DNA of 64,000 nt from Clostridiales bacterium FE2011 (GTDB lineage: Bacteria > Bacillota > Clostridia > Christensenellales > Aristaeellaceae): assembly GCA_017569305.1 (NCBI GenBank), contig CP069418.1, positions 1,426,001 through 1,490,000 of the forward strand. Direction: 5' to 3'. A program made the position numbers and the translations under genes. Below, piece by piece: positions 61,655 through 64,000 of the stretch. The first letter of the stretch is position 1, and the number at the start of each line of letters is the position of its first letter. A model generated the notes under the pieces. It was not told the DNA's origin, did not search any database, and was given only the letters and a program-made list of their open reading frames with translations.

Positions 61655-62488
61655 TTATTCAGCCAGTCCCAGCGCAGCCAGGTCAGCCTGCTGTCCGGCA
61701 TAGAGGCCCATGGGCTCCACATGAACACCGGCGATGGTCACCAGGTTGGTGCCGTTGTTGGCGTTGAAGTCATCCTGGTAGGGCTGATGGGCGAAGAAGT
61801 TCGCGAAAGCGTCTCCGTCGTTCACAGCGGTGTTGGGAGTCACATAGTCATCCACCACGGTCACTTCCACGTTGATTTCCTTCTCAGCCAGGATGTCCTT
61901 GACAATCGCCAGCACAAAGGAGTGGGGATCCAGCGTGGCAACCACTTTGATGGTCTCGCCCTTCAGTGCGTCGTAGTCCACGGTGGCATCGAAACCGTCG
62001 GTGGGATTCTCCACCACGGAGATGGCCTGGCCTTCATAGGAAGCGAAGTAGTCCACAACCTTCTGGCTCAGCGCTGCAGCAGCCAGGGCCTTAGCCTTGT
62101 CGCTGTCCTTGTCCGCTTCGTTCACGCTGATCACGTTCACGTAAGGGGATTCGGCATTCTCATACAGCAGGGCGGCAGGCAGTTCGGCAGCCAGGGCATA
62201 GTTGCCGTTGATGATGGCGTAGTCCACATCGGGCAGGGCGTTGGGAACCAGCGCGGCTTCCACTTCGACAAACTCGATGTTCAGGGGATTCTCGGTAATA
62301 TCTTTCACCGTTGCGGTGATACCGGCGTTTTCGTCAACCTTCAGCAGTCCGTATGCCTGCAGCAGCAGGAGGGCACGGCCTTCGTTGGTAGCGTCATTGG
62401 GAACGGCAATCTTGATACCGTCGGCGAAAGCGGCAGTCAGGGACAGGGTCAGTACCAGGGCAACCAGCAGAGCAATGATCTTTTTCAT
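61655..62488 (-). CDS. metQ: Methionine-binding protein MetQ (no lipobox)
   Basis: 277 residues from ATG 62488 (AAAGGAG 12 bases upstream). Signal peptide MKKIIALLVALVLTLSLTAAFA-DG lacks the lipobox usual for MetQ/NlpA proteins. Mature part has KIAVPNDATNEGRALLLLQAYGLL, VDYAIINGNYALAA, and NVISVNEADKDSDKAKALAAAL-type helices. It delivers methionine to MetNI. First gene of metQ-metN-metI, behind a structured leader. Confidence 0.93.
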   Translation of the reverse strand: MKKIIALLVALVLTLSLTAAFADGIKIAVPNDATNEGRALLLLQAYGLLKVDENAGITATVKDITENPLNIEFVEVEAALVPNALPDVDYAIINGNYALAAELPAALLYENAESPYVNVISVNEADKDSDKAKALAAAALSQKVVDYFASYEGQAISVVENPTDGFDATVDYDALKGETIKVVATLDPHSFVLAIVKDILAEKEINVEVTVVDDYVTPNTAVNDGDAFANFFAHQPYQDDFNANNGTNLVTIAGVHVEPMGLYAGQQADLAALGLAE

Positions 62489-62633
62489 GGGAGTATCTCC
62501 TTTCATATTTCAAAACATAGTTTCAATCAGTTTAATCGGGGCGACGCATTCGATTCAGGCAACATCGGCACATTCGATCGTCCCGCCAGGTTGTTTTTCC
62601 TTTCACAGCGTCTCCCTCCCTCGTTCGTTGATG
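62489..62633 (-). ncRNA. Structured leader of metQ (candidate cis-regulatory RNA)
   Basis: About 145 bases lie between promoter and metQ. On the minus strand GGGAGACGC (62616-62608) can pair with GCGTCGCCC (62547-62539) with one mismatch, closing about 60 bases. The 5' part reads GAGGGAGGGAGACGC, then TGAAAGG and CAACCT, recalling the S-box core order GAGGGA, UGAA, GGCAACC, but the S-box P1 and GGCAACC are not intact. A methionine- or SAM-responsive element is inferred only. Confidence 0.4.
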
Positions 62634-62639
62634 GTACGT

Positions 62640-62669
62640 ATTATAGCCGCCGGATTTTCCCCTGTCCAA
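62640..62669 (-). promoter_or_regulatory. Sigma-A promoter of metQNI
   Basis: Minus strand TTGGAC (62669-62664), 18-base spacer, TATAAT (62645-62640). Confidence 0.7.
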
Positions 62670-62904
62670 TACCTGTAAACAATACGTTGTTATAGGCTGA
62701 ATCTATAATATATACTGTATACAAGATTGATCCTTATAACCTGTTTTTCTCTTAAAGTGGGGATTATGTGTCGTTTTGTGTTCAATCAACCGACGATCTT
62801 TTTTATATTGTGTCATGACATATGCAGTATTGTGCTGAATTTGTGTAAAAATGTGGGGATTGCAAATTGTACTTGCCCATTCTTAACCAGTTAATGCTTC
62901 CCTG

Positions 62905-62964
62905 TTGACAGTCTCCATTTCTTCTGCTATTATTCAGTTAAACGATTAAACGATTGTTTAATCG
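62905..62964 (+). promoter_or_regulatory. Promoter and palindromic operator of the heavy-metal operon
   Basis: TTGACA (62905-62910), 17-base spacer, TATTAT (62928-62933). CGATTAAAC-GATT-GTTTAATCG (62943-62964), a perfect 9-bp dyad, covers the expected transcription start, and extra TTAAACGAT half-sites precede it (from 62938). The form fits an ArsR/SmtB-type metal repressor site; no repressor gene is in the window. Bases 62700-62900, between this and metQ, are AT-rich with no gene seen. Confidence 0.75.
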
Positions 62965-62988
62965 TAATGAAAGTGAGGTGCCTTGATC

Positions 62989-63207
62989 ATGAAAAAGACC
63001 TATAAAATCGAAGTGGACTGCGCAAACTGCGCCAATAAGATGGAAGATGCTGCCCGGAACACCGCCGGTGTAAAAGAAGTCACCGTCAACTTCATGGCCC
63101 AGAAAATGATTGTTGAATTTGACGAAGGCACCGAGGCCTCTGCCGTTATGAAGAATGTGCTTTCCGCCTGCAAAAAGGTGGAAGAGGATTGCGAAATCTA
63201 CCTTTAA
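62989..63207 (+). CDS. Stand-alone heavy-metal-associated (HMA) domain protein
   Basis: 72 residues from ATG 62989 with GAGGTG 8 bases upstream (a TTG at 62983 is in frame). One ferredoxin-like HMA domain: KIEVDCANCANKMEDAARNTAGVKEVTVNF, with metal-binding CANC at about residues 11-14, and a C-terminal ACKKVEEDCEIYL with two more Cys. It probably hands metal to the P-type ATPase encoded 42 bases downstream. Confidence 0.92.
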   Translation: MKKTYKIEVDCANCANKMEDAARNTAGVKEVTVNFMAQKMIVEFDEGTEASAVMKNVLSACKKVEEDCEIYL

Positions 63208-63249
63208 TGGATACACCCCGGTAAACCATCCGGGTAAAGGAGCGGACAT

Positions 63250-64000
63250 ATGACAAAAAAGCAGAAGAAGATGCTGATCCGGATTCTCATCGCCGCAGCA
63301 CTGATGCTGGTCCTTCGGTTTGTGCCGCTGCCGGTTTCCGGAATTCCGCTGTTCCTGCTCTGGCTGATTCCCTACTTTATCATCGGCTATGATATCCTGC
63401 GAAAGGCCTGGAAGGGCATCCTGAACCGCCAGGTTTTCGATGAAAACTTTCTCATGGCCGTGGCCACCCTCGGCGCCTTGGCCATCGGCCTGCTGAAAAC
63501 CGGCGATTATGACGAGGCCGTCGCCGTAATGCTGTTTTACCAGATCGGCGAACTGTTCCAGAGCTATGCCGTAGGCAAAAGCCGCCGGAATATCAGCGAG
63601 CTGATGGACATCCGGCCGGATTACGCCAACGTTGAGCAGGACGGACAACTGGTAAAGGTGGATCCGGACGAGGTGGAAATCGGCACCGTCATCACGGTGA
63701 ATCCCGGGGAAAAGATCCCGCTGGACGGCATTGTGGAGGATGGAGAATCCAGCCTGAACACCAGCGCCCTGACCGGGGAAAGCGTTCCCCGGGATGTGAA
63801 GCCGGGAGATGAAGTCATCAGCGGCTGCATCAACATGAGCGGCCTGCTGCGCATCCGGACCACCAAGGTCTTCGGGGAATCCACCGTCAGCAAGGTGCTG
63901 GACCTGGTGGAGAACGCCTCCTCCCGCAAGTCCCGCTCCGAGAACTTCATTGCTCGTTTCGCCCGGTATTACACTCCGGTGGTCGTCTTCAGCGCGCTTG
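63250..64000 (+). CDS. Heavy-metal-translocating P1B-type ATPase, N-terminal part (runs off window)
   Basis: 250 codons from ATG 63250 (AAAGGAG upstream), open to the window end. It starts directly with membrane helices (MLIRILIAAALMLVLRFV...) and has no N-terminal HMA domain. The actuator domain carries the TGES motif in TSALTGESVPRDV and the preceding VNPGEKIPLDGIVEDGESSLN. The order resembles Cd/Zn exporters of the CadA/ZntA group. The phosphorylation site and the CPC motif lie beyond the window, so metal specificity is unknown. Confidence 0.92.
   Translation, partial: MTKKQKKMLIRILIAAALMLVLRFVPLPVSGIPLFLLWLIPYFIIGYDILRKAWKGILNRQVFDENFLMAVATLGALAIGLLKTGDYDEAVAVMLFYQIGELFQSYAVGKSRRNISELMDIRPDYANVEQDGQLVKVDPDEVEIGTVITVNPGEKIPLDGIVEDGESSLNTSALTGESVPRDVKPGDEVISGCINMSGLLRIRTTKVFGESTVSKVLDLVENASSRKSRSENFIARFARYYTPVVVFSAL

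Noticed and set aside
62489-62633. A T-box leader before metQ
   Set aside because: The conserved T-box sequence AGGGTGGNACCGCG and a following terminator are absent.

Overview
The window reads as one contiguous piece of chromosome from an anaerobic, low-to-mid GC-coding Firmicute (class Clostridia, probably a gut or rumen lineage). The evidence is: rubrerythrin and rubredoxin but no aerobic respiration genes; a class III (oxygen-sensitive) ribonucleotide reductase; meso-diaminopimelate dehydrogenase; CtsR- and NrdR-type operators; sigma-A promoters; strong AGGAGG ribosome binding sites; and several CUT1 sugar ABC systems of the LplB/YtcP type. A species cannot be named from the sequence. No rRNA, tRNA, prophage, transposase or CRISPR array was seen.

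Layout. 1-8.3 kb: end of a rubrerythrin; a four-gene envelope cluster (DUF3592-like membrane protein, tiny membrane protein, leucine-rich-repeat/phosphodiester-glycosidase protein, Lgt-like membrane protein); on the other strand a Tet(M)-like GTPase fused to a Rae1/YacP-like NYN nuclease; then rubredoxin and thrH. 8.3-20.7 kb: a carbohydrate island with an (alpha/alpha)6-barrel glycosidase, two sugar permeases, an AraC regulator, two solute-binding proteins, a membrane-anchored AraC-type sensor, a GH43-like and a GH4 enzyme (LplD-like, possibly alpha-galacturonidase). 20.8-28.6 kb: DUF1858 protein, MutS-like ATPase, YbaK, a second phosphodiester-glycosidase plus Lgt-like pair, DUF362 ferredoxin protein, CtsR-controlled Hsp20, and a thioredoxin-reductase family protein. 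28.7-32.4 kb: nrdD with a fused redoxin domain under three NrdR boxes, then an AEC transporter. 32.4-39.2 kb: a second sugar ABC island whose AraC regulator is about 84 percent identical to the first. 39.4-45.2 kb: dapA-dapB-ddh, 5-formyl-THF cyclo-ligase, a PfkB kinase and an M18 aminopeptidase. 45.2-52.2 kb: complete F-type ATP synthase operon atpIBEFHAGDC with a sodium-type c subunit and a short epsilon. 52.3-58.5 kb: zinc-ribbon membrane protein, and mrfA-mrfB-TPR-lepB. 58.7-64 kb: panE-like reductase, metNIQ behind a structured leader, and a palindrome-controlled heavy-metal operon that runs off the window.

Themes. (i) Two separate loci pair a secreted NAGPA-type phosphodiester glycosidase with a divergent Lgt homologue that carries the same Asn-to-Glu change in its catalytic motif; this is the best candidate for an undescribed envelope system. 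(ii) A ribosome-binding GTPase is fused to a ribosome-dependent mRNA endonuclease domain. (iii) Degenerate tandem heptanucleotide repeats sit in at least seven intergenic spacers, mostly just beyond the stop codon of a minus-strand gene, two of them inside the atp operon. (iv) Four of five solute-binding proteins have Sec signal peptides without a lipobox.
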